From Rhodamnia argentea (lineage: Eukaryota > Streptophyta > Magnoliopsida > Myrtales > Myrtaceae), in the NCBI RefSeq assembly GCF_020921035.1, contig NC_063156.1:3596001-3660000 (forward strand): 64,000 nt of DNA, read 5' to 3'. A model generated the notes under the pieces. The model was not told the DNA's origin and ran no database searches. It saw only the letters and a program-made list of their open reading frames with translations. This document shows positions 26,493 through 37,502 of this stretch, piece after piece. The translations under genes were made by a program, and so were the position numbers. Positions within the stretch are counted from its first letter, which is position 1; the number at the start of each line of letters is the position of its first letter.

Positions 26493-26569
26493 CAGAAGTT
26501 TGGGCTTTTTTTCAAATTGCATACAAAAAAAAATTTATTTACCATTTTAGTGGAGAGAAAAGATATTTG

Positions 26570-27040
26570 CCGTTTAGGGGTCCGCTCGGCGGTCACAATG
26601 CCGAGCGGAACCCGCTCGGCATCCACAACGCCGAGCGTGCGGCCTGCTCGGCGGTTTAACCGCCGAGCCGAGTGGCCGCTCGGCACCACAAGTGCCGAGC
26701 ACCTGTCTTGCTCGGCACTCACAGTGCCGAGCAAGACAACAAACAGAGAGAGCAGTTTTGCTCTCTTCGCACCGTGTCTTATTTTTTTTTTTTTTCTGCA
26801 CGCTTTAGTGCAGAGCAGAAATTCAACTCTGCACTAAAGCGTGCGGTGCAGAGCAGAATTCTGCTCCGCATTAGTGCATAGCAGAATTCTGCTTTCTGCT
26901 CTCTCTCTCCACTAAAGCGTGCAGAGCACTTGGAGAGAGAGAGAGAGCAGAGTGCGGAGGATCGTGGAGAGAGAGAGAGAGCAGCACTCTGCTCTCTCTC
27001 TCTCTCCACAATGGGTCTTGCTCGGCACTCACAGTGATTT
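26570..27040. repeat. Dense inverted-repeat (multi-hairpin) tract in the nested MULE
   Basis: Successive short palindromes are built on GCTCGGC/GCCGAGC (26,580-26,740). They are followed by inverted repeats of GCAGAGCAGAATT and long GAGAGAGA/TCTCTCTC pairs (26,800-27,010). Phrases such as 'ttgctcggcactcacagtg' recur at 26,709 and 27,017. It lies just inside the left TIR; a shorter relative lies at 30,725-30,780. Confidence 0.75.
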
Positions 27041-27110
27041 TATAACATAGAAATACGATCATCCTTACAACGCATAGGAATGAAATACATAAGGATCGAG
27101 CAAGTATGAT

Positions 27111-29029
27111 CTACTCTCCGGTCGATCTATGTGCACAAGTTTTCCTATTGTGCCCTGATTTTCCGCAGTGTGTGCAATGATTTCGCGAAGAGCTATCGCT
27201 CGCGCTTCTCCGATCCATCTCATTCCGGATCCGTGATGTACGGGGCCTTCCTTTCTTCCGAATACGACTCGTGTCCGGCACTAATGGCGGTTCTTCAGGT
27301 TCAAGCTCGTAATGAAGATGCCCCAACGGATTAAACATATACCGATAGCTTGAAGGGTTTTCTCTAAAGTATAGAATTCATCTACGTATGGTTCGTAATC
27401 AATGCCATACGCTTGACATGCTGCCATGACGTGTGAACATGGGATTTTCAATCCTTCAAATTTCCCACATGTGCACGTTCTCAAGTGTAGGCGCACTATG
27501 TGTTTGTGGCCCCCCGAACCTCGGGATTTGTCACGTCCAGTTGTCACTTCGAAAACGCCTCTATCGTAGTCGAAACACGTGACGACATGCCTATTTGCTT
27601 TTTGACTGTTCTTCCGGAGCGTGACACCGGCAAATTCCGTATATTTCCACCGGTTGTCTTTCTGCATCCTATACATTGTTCTTCTCGTATCAAAATAGTG
27701 CACCAACCGATAGAATATCTTGTCGACCATGGCTGCTATTGGTAGACCACGGAAACCCTTCAACATCCCATTGACCGATTCGACTAAATTTGTCGTCATC
27801 GATCCATATCTCCTCCCTTCATCATAAGCCTTTGTCCATTTTTCTCTTGGAATCTGATCGCACCATGCGGGTGTGGCCGGATCAAACTCCCTAATTTGGC
27901 TCATGAATTGGTCGAACTTTCGACGTTGGTTCGCGTAAGCTGTACAAGACAACATTAATTAGTACTTTGTACTCAAATTTTTCCATACGTATTTTCTTAA
28001 AATTTACAAATTCGAGAATTTACCCGCCGTCCGAATAAGTTTTTTCCCTTCGGCATTTTTGAAGTGTTTGTTGTAGTTGCTGGCAATGTGCCGAATGCAA
28101 TATCTATGGTGGGCATGTGGAGGACGCCACCGTGCTGTCTCCATTGCTCGTTGAATACCGATATGTCTGTCCGATATTACACAAATATCATCTCTCCTAG
28201 TGACATATCTCCGCAACAGATTCATAAACCAAGTCCAATTATCAACATTTTCCCGATGGAGTACAGCAAATGCCAGCGGGAAAATATGATTATTTCCATC
28301 AAGGGAGGCCGCACAAAGGAGGGTTCCTTCGTATTTTCCGTACAAAAATGTACCATCAACAAAAATCACGGGACGACAACTTTTGAAGCCTTCAATCGTC
28401 CGCTTGAAAGTCCAAAACATCCGGTTCAAAACCGTGCAGCCACGATCTAGGTTGATATGATCATCGATCACAAAATGTGAACCTGGATTCCGACTCTTCA
28501 TTTCGATCATCCACGTCCTCAACCTACCGTATGATTCATCCCAATCTCCAAATTGTCTGGCGATCGCCATTTGTTTGGCCTTCCAGGTTTTACGGTAAGT
28601 AGGTTCGAATTGCGGCTTATCTTGAATCTCCGCCATCGGTGGCTTGATTTTGATATCTGGTTGGGCAGCGACCATTGCTTCTATTTGGCTGCAGAGGTAC
28701 TTTTGGTCAAGGTGCCGATGATCCCGTGACATTTGCGGAGAACCGCATGTATGTGGCCCATTATATTTACTTATTTTCCAAAACATGCCACCCGATTTAG
28801 CAATCGCGCGGAGCCTCCAACCACATGGTCCATTTGAATTGCCACACTTTATCACATATTCGTCTTTCTTTGTCAAATAACTGCGAAAATTTTGATTTCT
28901 CCTAAGGGAGTACTCTTTCGCAGCCAACCGCACCGCGTCCCGTGATGGAAACAACATGCCAACATCAAATTCTTTTGATGGATCAAATAGCATACGGCCC
29001 GGCTTGGCTCTTGTGTCGTCTTGCATCAT
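27111..29029 (-). pseudogene. MULE transposase (MuDR-type), probably frameshifted near the C-terminus
   Basis: Exon 1 (29029-28024) and exon 2 (27939 onward) join across an 85-bp GT-AG intron in phase. The N-terminal region has the MuDR DNA-binding fold (FPSRDAVRLAAKEYSLRR ... CGWRLRA). The transposase core has DDE candidates in FVDGTFLYGKYEGTLL, CVISDRHIGIQRAM and TNLVESVNGML. A SWIM zinc finger follows (CTCGKFEGLKIPCSHV). After EFYTL near 27,370 the family-like sequence switches frame to PSSYRYMFNPLGHLHYELEP, which ends in a CCHC knuckle (CTHCGKSGHNRKTC). This indicates a one-base frameshift. The copy is otherwise complete, so loss of activity may be recent. Confidence 0.85.
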
Positions 29030-29060
29030 GTCAAAGTCGATCTCCGAATAAGTCGATCTC

Positions 29061-29450
29061 TTGTGTCGTCTTGCATCATGTCAAATAGCATACGGCCCGG
29101 GTTTCGCTCCGGGATTAGACCAGACAGGTTTCAATGTTGGATTCACCCCTTTTGCCGCCCCATTTCCCGAGGGATCTACTTTTGCATTTCCCGATCCTGA
29201 GACTCCAGCTCCTTCTCCTACTTCGTATGTACCCGATTTCCCTCCTTTTTATTCAAGCTTCTCTACGGAAGGATATGTACCGTGCGGGCGGGGCATATTT
29301 TCACAAGATATGCCTTCATCATCTACACATCCTCCTCGGTCGGATCCTCCTCCTCGGCCTCCTCCTCGTCCGTACAATACTAGATGCCGCGAGCACCGAA
29401 GAGAGCCACGTTGCGGAACGGGAGGTCATGTAGGAAGACGACATCGTTAG
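29061..29450 (+). CDS. Pro/Phe-rich open frame inside nested MULE, unknown
   Basis: A 129-residue open frame runs opposite to the transposase and is rich in Pro, Phe and Ser (PDPETPAPSPTSYVPDFPPF, then PPRPPPRPYNTR). Composition suggests real or recently coding protein, perhaps a MULE accessory or captured exon. Its start overlaps a local 58-bp duplication (about 29,001-29,100, also seen at 28,980-29,035), so the true N-terminus is uncertain. I do not recognise a family. Confidence 0.3.
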   Translation: MCRLASCQIAYGPGFAPGLDQTGFNVGFTPFAAPFPEGSTFAFPDPETPAPSPTSYVPDFPPFYSSFSTEGYVPCGRGIFSQDMPSSSTHPPRSDPPPRPPPRPYNTRCREHRREPRCGTGGHVGRRHR

Positions 29451-29649
29451 TACATGTAATTGTGACAGTCCGATTATTATCTATTATGAAAATAGCATGT
29501 TTTTCATATATCTCAAGACTTTCATTTTATCAATATTCTGAATTAATTACACTAATAAAATAACCTTCAAAAGAAACAATTTATAAATAAAATAATAATT
29601 ATTAAAAACTTAACAAAAATAATGATTTCCTTTTTAAAAAAACGCCGAG

Positions 29650-30610
29650 TAGAACAAAACACCCTGAATCGTCCATGGCCAGTTGATTGTGGCAATTTTC
29701 TTTTTACAATTTTTTTGGGAGACAATTTGCTGGAAGGGCAAAATCGTCATTTTCTAAAAGTCATCGGCCAAAATACCCCCAATCGTCCATGGCCGGTCGA
29801 TTATGGTCATTTACTAATTTTTGAGATTTTTTATAATTTTTTTGAAAGACAAATTGCCGGAAGGGCAAAACCGTCATTTTCTAAAAGTCGTCGGCCAAAA
29901 TAACCCGAATCGTCCATGGTCGATCGATTATGGTCATTTACTAATTTTTGAGATTTTTTATAATTTTTTTGAAAGACAAATTGCCGGAAGGGCAAAACCG
30001 TCATTTTCTAAAAGTCGTCGGCCAAAATACCCCCAATCGTCCATGGCCAGTTGATTATGGTCATTTACTAATTTTTGAGATTTTTTATAATTTTTTTAAA
30101 AGACAATTTGCCGGAAGGGCAAAACCGTCATTTTCTAAAAGTCGTCGGCCAAAATATCCCCAATCGTCCATGGCCAGTTGATTATGGTCATTTACTAATT
30201 TTTGAGATTTTTTATAATTTTTTTAAAAGACAATTTGCCGGAAGGGCAAAACCGTCATTTTCTAAAAGTCGTCGGCCAAAATAACCCGAATCGTCCATGG
30301 CCGGTCGATTATGGTCATTTACTAATTTTTGAGATTTTTTATAATTTTTTTGAAAGACAAATTGCCGGAAGGGCAAAACCGTCATTTTCTAAAAGTCGTC
30401 GGCCAAAATACCTTGAATCGTGCATGACATGTTCATTATGGCCATTTTTGACATTTTTTTCAATTTTTTTCGAAGACAATTTGCCATAAGGGCAAAATCG
30501 TCATTTTCAAAAGTCGTCAAAGAAAATACCCCGAATTGTCTATGGCTAGTTGAATGTTGCCATTTACTAATTTCTCCGAGCTTTTATAATTTTTTTAGAA
30601 AATAATTTCT
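29650..30610 (+). repeat. 127-bp tandem array (about 7.5 units) in nested MULE
   Basis: The unit contains 'cgtccatggccagttgattatgg' in variant forms and 'gccggaagggcaaaaccg'. Equivalent positions recur at 29,821, 29,948, 30,075 and 30,202, a period of exactly 127 bp. The outer units are diverged and the middle ones nearly identical, as expected for unequal exchange. Because 127 is not a multiple of three the array codes nothing constant. Confidence 0.9.
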
Positions 30611-30631
30611 TACGAGGACGAAATCGCCGGG

Positions 30632-30725
30632 CCGGAATCGGGGCCGGGGGTGGGGAGGGGCGGCGGGGCCGGCAGGGGAAGGGGGAAGGGGGAAGGGGGA
30701 AGGGGGGAGGGGGGGCCCGCCCGCC
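30632..30725 (+). repeat. G-rich tract with repeated AGGGGGAAGG blocks
   Basis: The tract is nearly pure purine with at least eight G runs of four or more and a 7-bp GGGGGAA repeat. It could form G-quadruplexes. It lies just inside the right TIR of the nested MULE. Confidence 0.7.
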
Positions 30726-30944
30726 CCGCTCGGCAATGGGGGTGGCGGCCGGGTGGCCGCTCGGCAATAAGACTACCGAGCGGACCCCTAAACGGAAAAT
30801 AAGTTTTCTCTCCCCTAAAATGGTAAATAAAAATTTTTTTGTATGCAATTTGAAAAAAAGCCCCAGAAGTTTCTTACTGCAGATGTCCTTTGCGTATAAA
30901 TAGAAAAGCAGCAAGATTAGAAAATTAAGTCAAGCTCAACACAG

Positions 30945-31736
30945 TGGACATGCTATCATAGGAGCTTATGATGCAATAGTTAATGCTCCCACCAAAGATT
31001 AAGTCAAGCTCTAACGTGAATCGGATGGAAGAAGCAGCTGGTGATAGATACACAAATATCACAAGTGATCTTAAAGGAGCATTTTTTACCGAAAAATAAA
31101 AATCTTAAAGGAACAGCAACTAAGGCAGCTATTATCGGTGTAGATGAGCCGAGACAGACAATCGTTGTGCTGGTGGTTGCATAGCGACAGCGCCACCGGA
31201 CGTCGGTCCGATCCCGGAGATAAAACGCCAAACACAATCGAATCGATTTTTGAATTGGGGACAAAGGTTCTTTGTGAACCCTAGGAGGAGGAATTTTCTA
31301 ATTTCTTTCCAAATCCTCACCTTTGGAGGTCGCCGCTGCCTCCCGGTCCCAAGCCTCCGGCGCCGTCGCCGCCTCTTCGCATGCCGCCGCCTGGTTGCAC
31401 GCCCCCGCCTCCCTGGACGATGATGAGCGTGGGTCAGAGAAGAGAAGAAGAGAACGCCGGAAACCCTCCCTTTTCCGCCTGCGATTTTTAATTTTAGAGT
31501 TTTGGGTCTTTTTTTATTTTAATTTTTTTGGACAAAAATAACCTTGTTCAATTGCCGGAAATAGTTCCCGATAGCCGGCCGTCGACCTCAGGCCCTTCAT
31601 TGAAACAAGGTTGGGCACTTCAGGCCCTTCATTGAAACAAGATTGGGCACTTCAGGCCCTTCTTTGAAACAACATTCACTATGGGCCCTTTTTTGAGAAA
31701 ATAAAGTCACTTTAGGCCCTTTTTTGAACTATTCCC
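30945..31736 (-). repeat. Right TIR of outer MULE (about 792 bp)
   Basis: This is the inverted copy of the left TIR. It has three tandem copies of a 33-bp subterminal unit (ggcccttcattgaaacaag...) at about 31,588-31,680, whereas the left arm has one clear copy, so the arms have diverged in repeat number. Confidence 0.85.
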
Positions 31737-31745
31737 AAGTGAAAA

Positions 31746-32679
31746 TGAGTTCAACTTGATATGTTGACGGTATCGGACTTTTGTCCTGCGCTCCCTAACA
31801 ATACCAAATCGAATCAAGCCCGACCAAAGCGTACCCTTTAAGACGAGTCAAAGGGACCCCGTTGTTCAGAGAAGCAAGCCCAAGAGAGAAAATGGTTCAC
31901 TTTCGAAATAATTTGCGGATGACAGATCCCTGTCCGAGGAGTTTCTCTAGACCCAACAAGCCCAAACTTTCCAAGCATCCTTCAAAATCATAAGGGCATA
32001 ATTCCGACTCCTTGCACGTATTCCAACTCCAAAACCTAATATAGAGCCAATCAAAATTTAGCGAGGGCAGCCGTGGAGATTTGTCAAGCCAAGAGATTTG
32101 AATTTCTTGTGATGTTAGATGTAAAGTACAACGAATTAGATCGCATATGACATATAAATATGGTCTTAGTAACGAGTGCCTTCGAGACATTGATTAACTC
32201 TGACCAATGAAGAAATTATTTCATTTTCAATGCAGCGATTGCGCATACCGCGAGATAGGCAGCGCTTTGGTAATGAGTAAAAATTCTTTTTAAGGTCGGA
32301 TGGTTAACTAGTGCAATGGCATCTCATTAAGAAAGGCAAATGTACAAAACCATGGCGACTTCTCAAGATCACGGTGCAAAAAACATATGAGCCAAAAAGC
32401 AACGCAAAAAGTTTAGACTGGGACAGCAATTATCATTTTATTTTTCAGGTCAAGATTAAAATTGGTGGGTAGTAGGTGTTAATGCGTTCTCCTTCGTTCC
32501 ATCGCTTCATTTCTTTCAAGAGAAACCAAGCGACTGAATCTTGGAAAACGAAGAAGAAGCCTCTCTATATATCTGTTCCTTCCATTCGGTACATAACACC
32601 GCTGACCAGAAACCGTCAAGAATCACCAAAAGTTGAGGCCTCAGAAACAGAAGAAGAAACGAGAGAGTAAAGCAGGAAA
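31746..32679 (+). other. 5' flank of MATH-C, shared with MATH-D
   Basis: Collinear with 51,376-52,308, differing by scattered substitutions and small indels. It holds the promoter and 5' leader of the C copy. A more diverged version lies at about 58,436-59,321 upstream of remnant H. Confidence 0.7.
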
Positions 32680-32953
32680 ATGGCCGTCGAAGCTGATGAT
32701 GGTATGTTGATTCGCGTTTAGCTTTTCTAAATCGGGAGACAATTTTTTGATTCTTGGACATGAGCGCTTCAGTTGGTTTCTCTTTCTTTTGTTTGTTGGG
32801 CTTGATTGTTTAGCCGCACAAGAATAACTACGGAGTACACAGGTGTCTCGCCTGCACATTTTGTATTCAAGATAGATTCCTTCTCTCCGTTTTCAGACAA
32901 CGACATGGACATGTTTGAAACTAATGACTTCGAATCTGGAGGTCATCAATGGT

Positions 32954-32994
<41 letters not shown>

Positions 32995-34260
32995 GTTTGT
33001 ATGATTTATTTGATTGAATTCTGTGGTTATTACTACTTAGGGTGAGTTTGATTCAGCATTCATAATGGGCTTTCAGTCTCCAAAGCCCATTGGAATAATA
33101 CTGAAATATTTGGTTCATTTTTAAACCAGCATTTGACCAAATGTTGGCCTTGGGAAGACTGCAAGCCCAATGTTGGTAGGGACCAACATTGGGCTTTCAA
33201 CATTTGACCAAATACTAAGAGATTTTTTTTCGTTTCAAAACTAACCTCATCGATTCTCTATATTTTCAATTTTGCCTTCCTTTTTACTATTTATCTTCTT
33301 CGCCAGCCCGTCAATGGGTAATTTTTTTAAATTAAAAATTAAAAAAGTACATTCAAAGCCCTTTTGGAATGGTGTTTTTACCGAACACCATTCAACCCAA
33401 AGTCTATTTTCAAATGAGATTTTACCAAACTCAATTAGCATTTTTCTAAACCCTTTTAGGTTGAAGGCATTTGCATTTTCTCAAAGCTCATTTCAAATGC
33501 TGAACCAAACCCACCCTTAAAGTCGTCTGATTGTTGCGGGAGACCGATTCTCTATCCCAATGGAGACAAGAGCAGAAACGGAGAAGGTCATGTATCTATA
33601 TATCTCGCGGTTTCCAAGACCAGTCCTTTGAAGGTTGGCTCGGACATGAATGCAGTCGTTAGGTTCTTTGTGTTTGATCAAATTCGCGACACATACTTGG
33701 TAAAAGAAGGTAACCATTTCCACGTATTAATTTCGAGGAAAATGCTAAATGCAGCTTTGGTTGTAACTTTATGAAAAATTTACACTAGGGATCACCACGA
33801 GGTTACGTGCCATGAGGTCCACGTGGGGTATTCCAAGATTTGTGCCTCTAGAAACTTTCAAGAATCGGTTGAACGGGTACCTTGTTGATGACACGTGCGT
33901 CTTCGGTGTGGAGGTTTTTGTCATCGAGAACTCGGGCATCGGGGAACGTCTTACACACTAAAAAAGGGTACATCCTCACATTCGCATGAATGGAAGATTC
34001 CAAATTTCTCAAGTTTGGTTCTAGAGTCATGCCATTCAGAAACATTTTTTGTTGGAGATCAGAAATGGTAAATTAAATATCTTCAATCTCTTAAATTTCT
34101 GTAGGAATGATACCTTTGGTGCCTGCTTGTAGATTTAACGGGGTTATGGGACTATTCAGCTGTTCAAGAAGGTGCGTCTCTATCCAAGGGGTGATTCGAG
34201 AGAAAAGAACAAAAGTCTTTCGATATTTCTTTGTTTGTCAATCCTTGTGCATTGAAAATT
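32680..34260 (+). pseudogene. MATH-C: decayed two-MATH gene, truncated in exon 5
   Basis: Equivalents of exons 1-5 lie near 32680-32701, 32824-32953, 33540-33709, 33789-34067 and from 34,162. Against the intact F copy the acceptor of exon 2 has changed from CAG to CAA (at about 32,822) and that of exon 3 from CAG to CGG (33,537-33,539). A frameshift follows GIGE in exon 4 and gives a stop at about 33,960. Exon 5 loses similarity after SLSIF-like sequence at about 34,235, and exon 6 is absent. A Harbinger-type MITE occupies intron 2. Several independent lesions make it a clear pseudogene. Confidence 0.88.
33040..33516. mobile_element. PIF/Harbinger-type MITE in intron 2 of MATH-C
   Basis: The 477-bp insertion has inverted ends GGGTGAGTTTGATTCAGCATT-like and AATGCTGAACCAAACCCACCC-like. 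It is flanked by TTA (33,037-33,039 and 33,517-33,519). Copies E and F have an uninterrupted 'ctacttaaag' here. A TTA target and GGGTNNGTTTGG ends fit Tourist-like MITEs. Confidence 0.85.
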
Positions 34261-34349
34261 TTTTTACAACCAGCAAGATAGAGACTCATGCAGCACATGA
34301 ACCATGTTGGGACACTTGAGTTGACGGGACATAAAGCGGTCGGCTTCTC

Positions 34350-34761
34350 TATTGAGAATATAACCCCCGGTGCCACGACTTCAGCCAAGGAGAGAGAAGG
34401 AGAAAATCTACTGCTGTAGCCTCCAACACGTGTCAACCGTTGAGTGGAACTCTGCATAATGGCCTCCTCTGCATAACGACCTCCTGTTAAGGGCGAGCGA
34501 AAATAGAGACGTGGCCAAGATTCCCACTTTCTGTTATTTTTTCATCTTTCCTCACTTCTCCCCGTACGTGAGCTGTCACTCCAAGATTGGTTGATTGAGA
34601 TCTAAACATGTAATATAAATTGTAGAAGGCACGAGAGAGAGTGTGTGCTCTCGGATGAAGAAAAGCTTATACGAGTATTCTGCGATGATGATGAATGGAA
34701 ACTTGAGTTCATCCCCTGCCTTTTACATTCTTCCTTTTCTTCTATACCTTAACTTCTCTCA
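34350..34761 (+). repeat. 5' LTR of copia element
   Basis: About 412 bp, nearly identical to the 3' LTR apart from scattered substitutions and small indels. The first dinucleotide is TA instead of TG. Confidence 0.9.
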
Positions 34762-34785
34762 TGTGATATTTGGGGTCCATCACCG

Positions 34786-37502
34786 GTAACTTCATTTCAA
34801 GGATTCAAATTTTATGTTGTCTTTGTGGACAATTTTTCTCGCTATAGTTGGCTTTATCCAATGAAGTTGAAGTCGGACTTCTATAATATTTTTCTTATGT
34901 TTCATGAGTACGTGGAAAACCAACTTGATCATAAAATTAAAGCTTTTCAATGTGATGGGAGAGGTGAATTCACTAGCACCAGATTTCAGAATCACTTGGC
35001 AACTAGTGGCATTAAACAGTACATATCTTGCCCCTACACCCCCGAACAGAATGGGATTTCCCGGAGGAAACACCGTCATGTGGTAGAATTGGGCCCGACT
35101 ATGCTCTACCATGCTAGAACTCCACTGCAATATTGGGTTGATTCCTTTTTGACTGCCAACTACATCATTAACTTACTTCCAACTCCAAAGCTACGGATGG
35201 ACTCACCTTACAGCAAATTGTTTAAGCAAATACCGAGCTATGATCATCTTAGGGTCTTTGGTTGTGCTTGTTATCCCTGTCTCGGACCCTATGCACAATA
35301 CAAGTTTGATCCTCGATCCCTTACATGTGTATTCTTGGGATGTAGTGAGCGTCATAAGGGTTATCGTTGTCTAGTCCCTACCGATGGTAGAATATATGTC
35401 GGTCGAAATGTGAGGTTTGATGAATGTTTCTTTCCTTTTACCAAGAAACTAAATGGCGACTATCCTCACTACACTTCTTTGTATCGAAAATGGGTTGATG
35501 ACGTAGCTTTTCTGGATTCTAACAAATTGAGTCCAATGCAACATCCCACTATCTATACCACCGGTCATTTACAGGAAAATGGAACTCTGGAAGTTGGCCA
35601 AATTCGTGTCCCATATATCACCGAGCAATGCAAACATATGTCATTGTCACCATCACAGCCTACTACCGATCCCGAGGCATCGGGGAGTTACGCTTCAGAT
35701 AATGCAGCACCAAGCATTCCTGTTGATGCTCGAGACCATCCAAGTTCCTCCTCCCACCATCCCTATGACACCTCTGTACATCCTATGCGGACTCGCCTTC
35801 GGTCCGGCATAGTTAAACCAAATCCTAGGTATGCTTGCTTAGCTGAATACAATGTTCCAAGTGAGCCGAAATCACTTAAATCAGCCCTGGCCCATGAGGG
35901 CTGGACTCGAGCCATGCTTGAGGAAATGAATGCCCCGCATATGAATCAAACTTGGATATTAGTTCCAAGAACAGCTCGGATGAATATCATAGGATGTAAG
36001 TGGGTGTTTAAGCCAAAGTTAGCACCGGATGGGAGCCTCGACAGGTTGAAGGCTCATCTGGTTGCTAAAGGATTTCACCAAGAAGAAGGAGTAGACTTTC
36101 TTGAAACCTTCAGCCCCGTAGTGAAACAAGCCACAATCCGTTTTTCTTATTAGTGGCTATGGTAAAGCACCGGCCCATTCATCAACTAGATGTCAAAAAT
36201 GCCTTTTTACATGGCACGCTCACCGAATCTGTCTATATGGAGCAACCCCCTGGTTTCGTCGATTCTACTTTGCCTCATCATGTATGTTTACTCAAGAAGT
36301 CTTTGTATGGTCTTCGACGGGCTCCACGTGCATGGTTTGAGAAGTTCAGCAACTTTCTTCTTGAATCGGGTTTCTTCCGCAGCACACCAGACCCTTCTCT
36401 CTTTGTGTTTCACCAAGGCGCAGACACAATCTTGTTGCTTCTGTATGTTGATGATATTGTGATGACTGGTAGCTCACACCGGTTGCTTGCCGACTTCATC
36501 AAATCTCCGAGTATCCCTTTCCACATGAAAGATCCGGGTTCGCTTCATTATTTTTTGGGGATAGAAGCCAAACACACTTCAACTAACCTTTTTCTTTGCC
36601 AAACCAAGTATGCTATTGACCTTCTTACACGTGCACACATGCAAAACTGCAAACCAATAGCAACTCCACTATATGTAAGGCCCCTTCACACGACAGAAGA
36701 TGACACCTACCTTGCCGACCCCCTTGAATACAGAAGTTTAGTTGGAGGGCTCCAGTATCTCACCATCACCCGCCCGGACCTTGCATATGCCACTAATCTT
36801 TTATGTCAGAAAATGCAGCAACCGACCATTGCTGATTTTCATAAATTGAAGAGAGTCCTTCGGTATGTTAAGGGAACTGTGAATCTAGGAATCTTTCTAC
36901 ACTCCTACAGCTCTATGAACTTATACGACTTCTTCGATGCTGATTGGGCCGGCTGTCTTACTACCGGATGTTCCACCACCGGCTTTTGCACATACCTTGG
37001 TTCCAATCTCATCTCTTGGTCCGCCAAGAAACAACCGACTGTCTCTCGTTCATCTACCGAAGCGCAGTATCGAGCCCTTGCATCTGCTACTGCTGATCTT
37101 ACATGGATTAGTTTTGTCCTACGTGATATTGGCATCTCTCTTCATTCTCCTACAACTCTGTTTTGTGATAACCAATCTTCCATCTCCCTTACCGCCAACC
37201 CCGTCTTACATGCTCGAACTAAACATATTGAAATTGACTTTCACTTCGTTAGGGAAAAGGTCTCCTTGGGATCCTTAAGAGTCCAGTATGTTCCCAGTCA
37301 TCGGCAAATTGCTGACATTTTTACCAAGGCTCTATCGCGACTCGACCACTATACTCTCAGAACCAAACTGGGTTTGGGGGTCAAACCCGCACCCGGTTTG
37401 TGGGGGGATGTTGAGAATATAACCCCCGGTGCCACGACTTCAACCAAGGAGAGAGAAGGAGAAAATCTACAGCTGCAGCCTCCAACACGTGTCAACCGTT
37501 GA
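34786..37502 (+). pseudogene. copia pol remnant: integrase, reverse transcriptase, RNase H
   Basis: The first frame (to TAG at 36,151-36,153) begins at the integrase core (VDNFSRYSW, CDGRGEFTS, PEQNGISRRKHRHVVE). It continues through the C-terminal integrase region to the start of reverse transcriptase (IIGCKWVFKPKL, VAKGFHQEEGVDF). A frameshift after ATIRFSY moves the rest to another frame from 36,153: HQLDVKNAFLHGTL, the YVDDI catalytic motif, then RNase H (DADWAGC, SRSSTEAQYRAL). The order INT-RT-RH is copia. It is not functional because it lacks gag, protease and the start of integrase and is frameshifted. Confidence 0.92.

Larger units (their letters stand above)
26502..30863. mobile_element. 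Nested Mutator-like element with transposase remnant, 9-bp TSD
   Basis: The 4,362-bp element begins GGGCTTTTTTTCAAATTGC and ends with the inverted counterpart (GAAAAAAAGCCC). It is flanked by CAGAAGTTT at 26,493-26,501 and 30,864-30,872. TIR similarity continues for roughly 110-130 bp, including 'catacaaaaaaa', 'taccatttta' and 'cgtttaggggtccgctcgg'. It carries the transposase reading frames at 27,111-29,029 (-), a Pro-rich frame and a 127-bp tandem array. Confidence 0.88.
21082..31736. mobile_element. Outer Mutator-like element, long TIRs, 9-bp TSD
   Basis: The element starts GGGAAAAATTCAAAAAAGGG and ends as its inverted counterpart (CCCTTTTTTGAACTATTCCC). It is flanked by AAGTGAAAA at 21,073-21,081 and again at 31,737-31,745. 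The related block 2 has a single GAGTGAAAA at 51,367-51,375, which is the empty site. A 9-bp duplication is the Mutator superfamily signature. The TIRs are about 760-790 bp long (left arm split by a solo LTR). The body holds a captured-looking gene fragment, poorly structured sequence and a second nested MULE. No transposase belongs to the outer element itself, so it is probably non-autonomous. Confidence 0.88.

Noticed and set aside
29821..30489. Series of similar 70-95 codon open frames
   Set aside because: They are successive frames of the 127-bp tandem repeat. The period is not a multiple of three, so they are artefacts of the array.
29650..30610. CRISPR-like regular repeat
   Set aside because: Whole 127-bp units repeat without unique spacers, in a plant transposon; it is a minisatellite.
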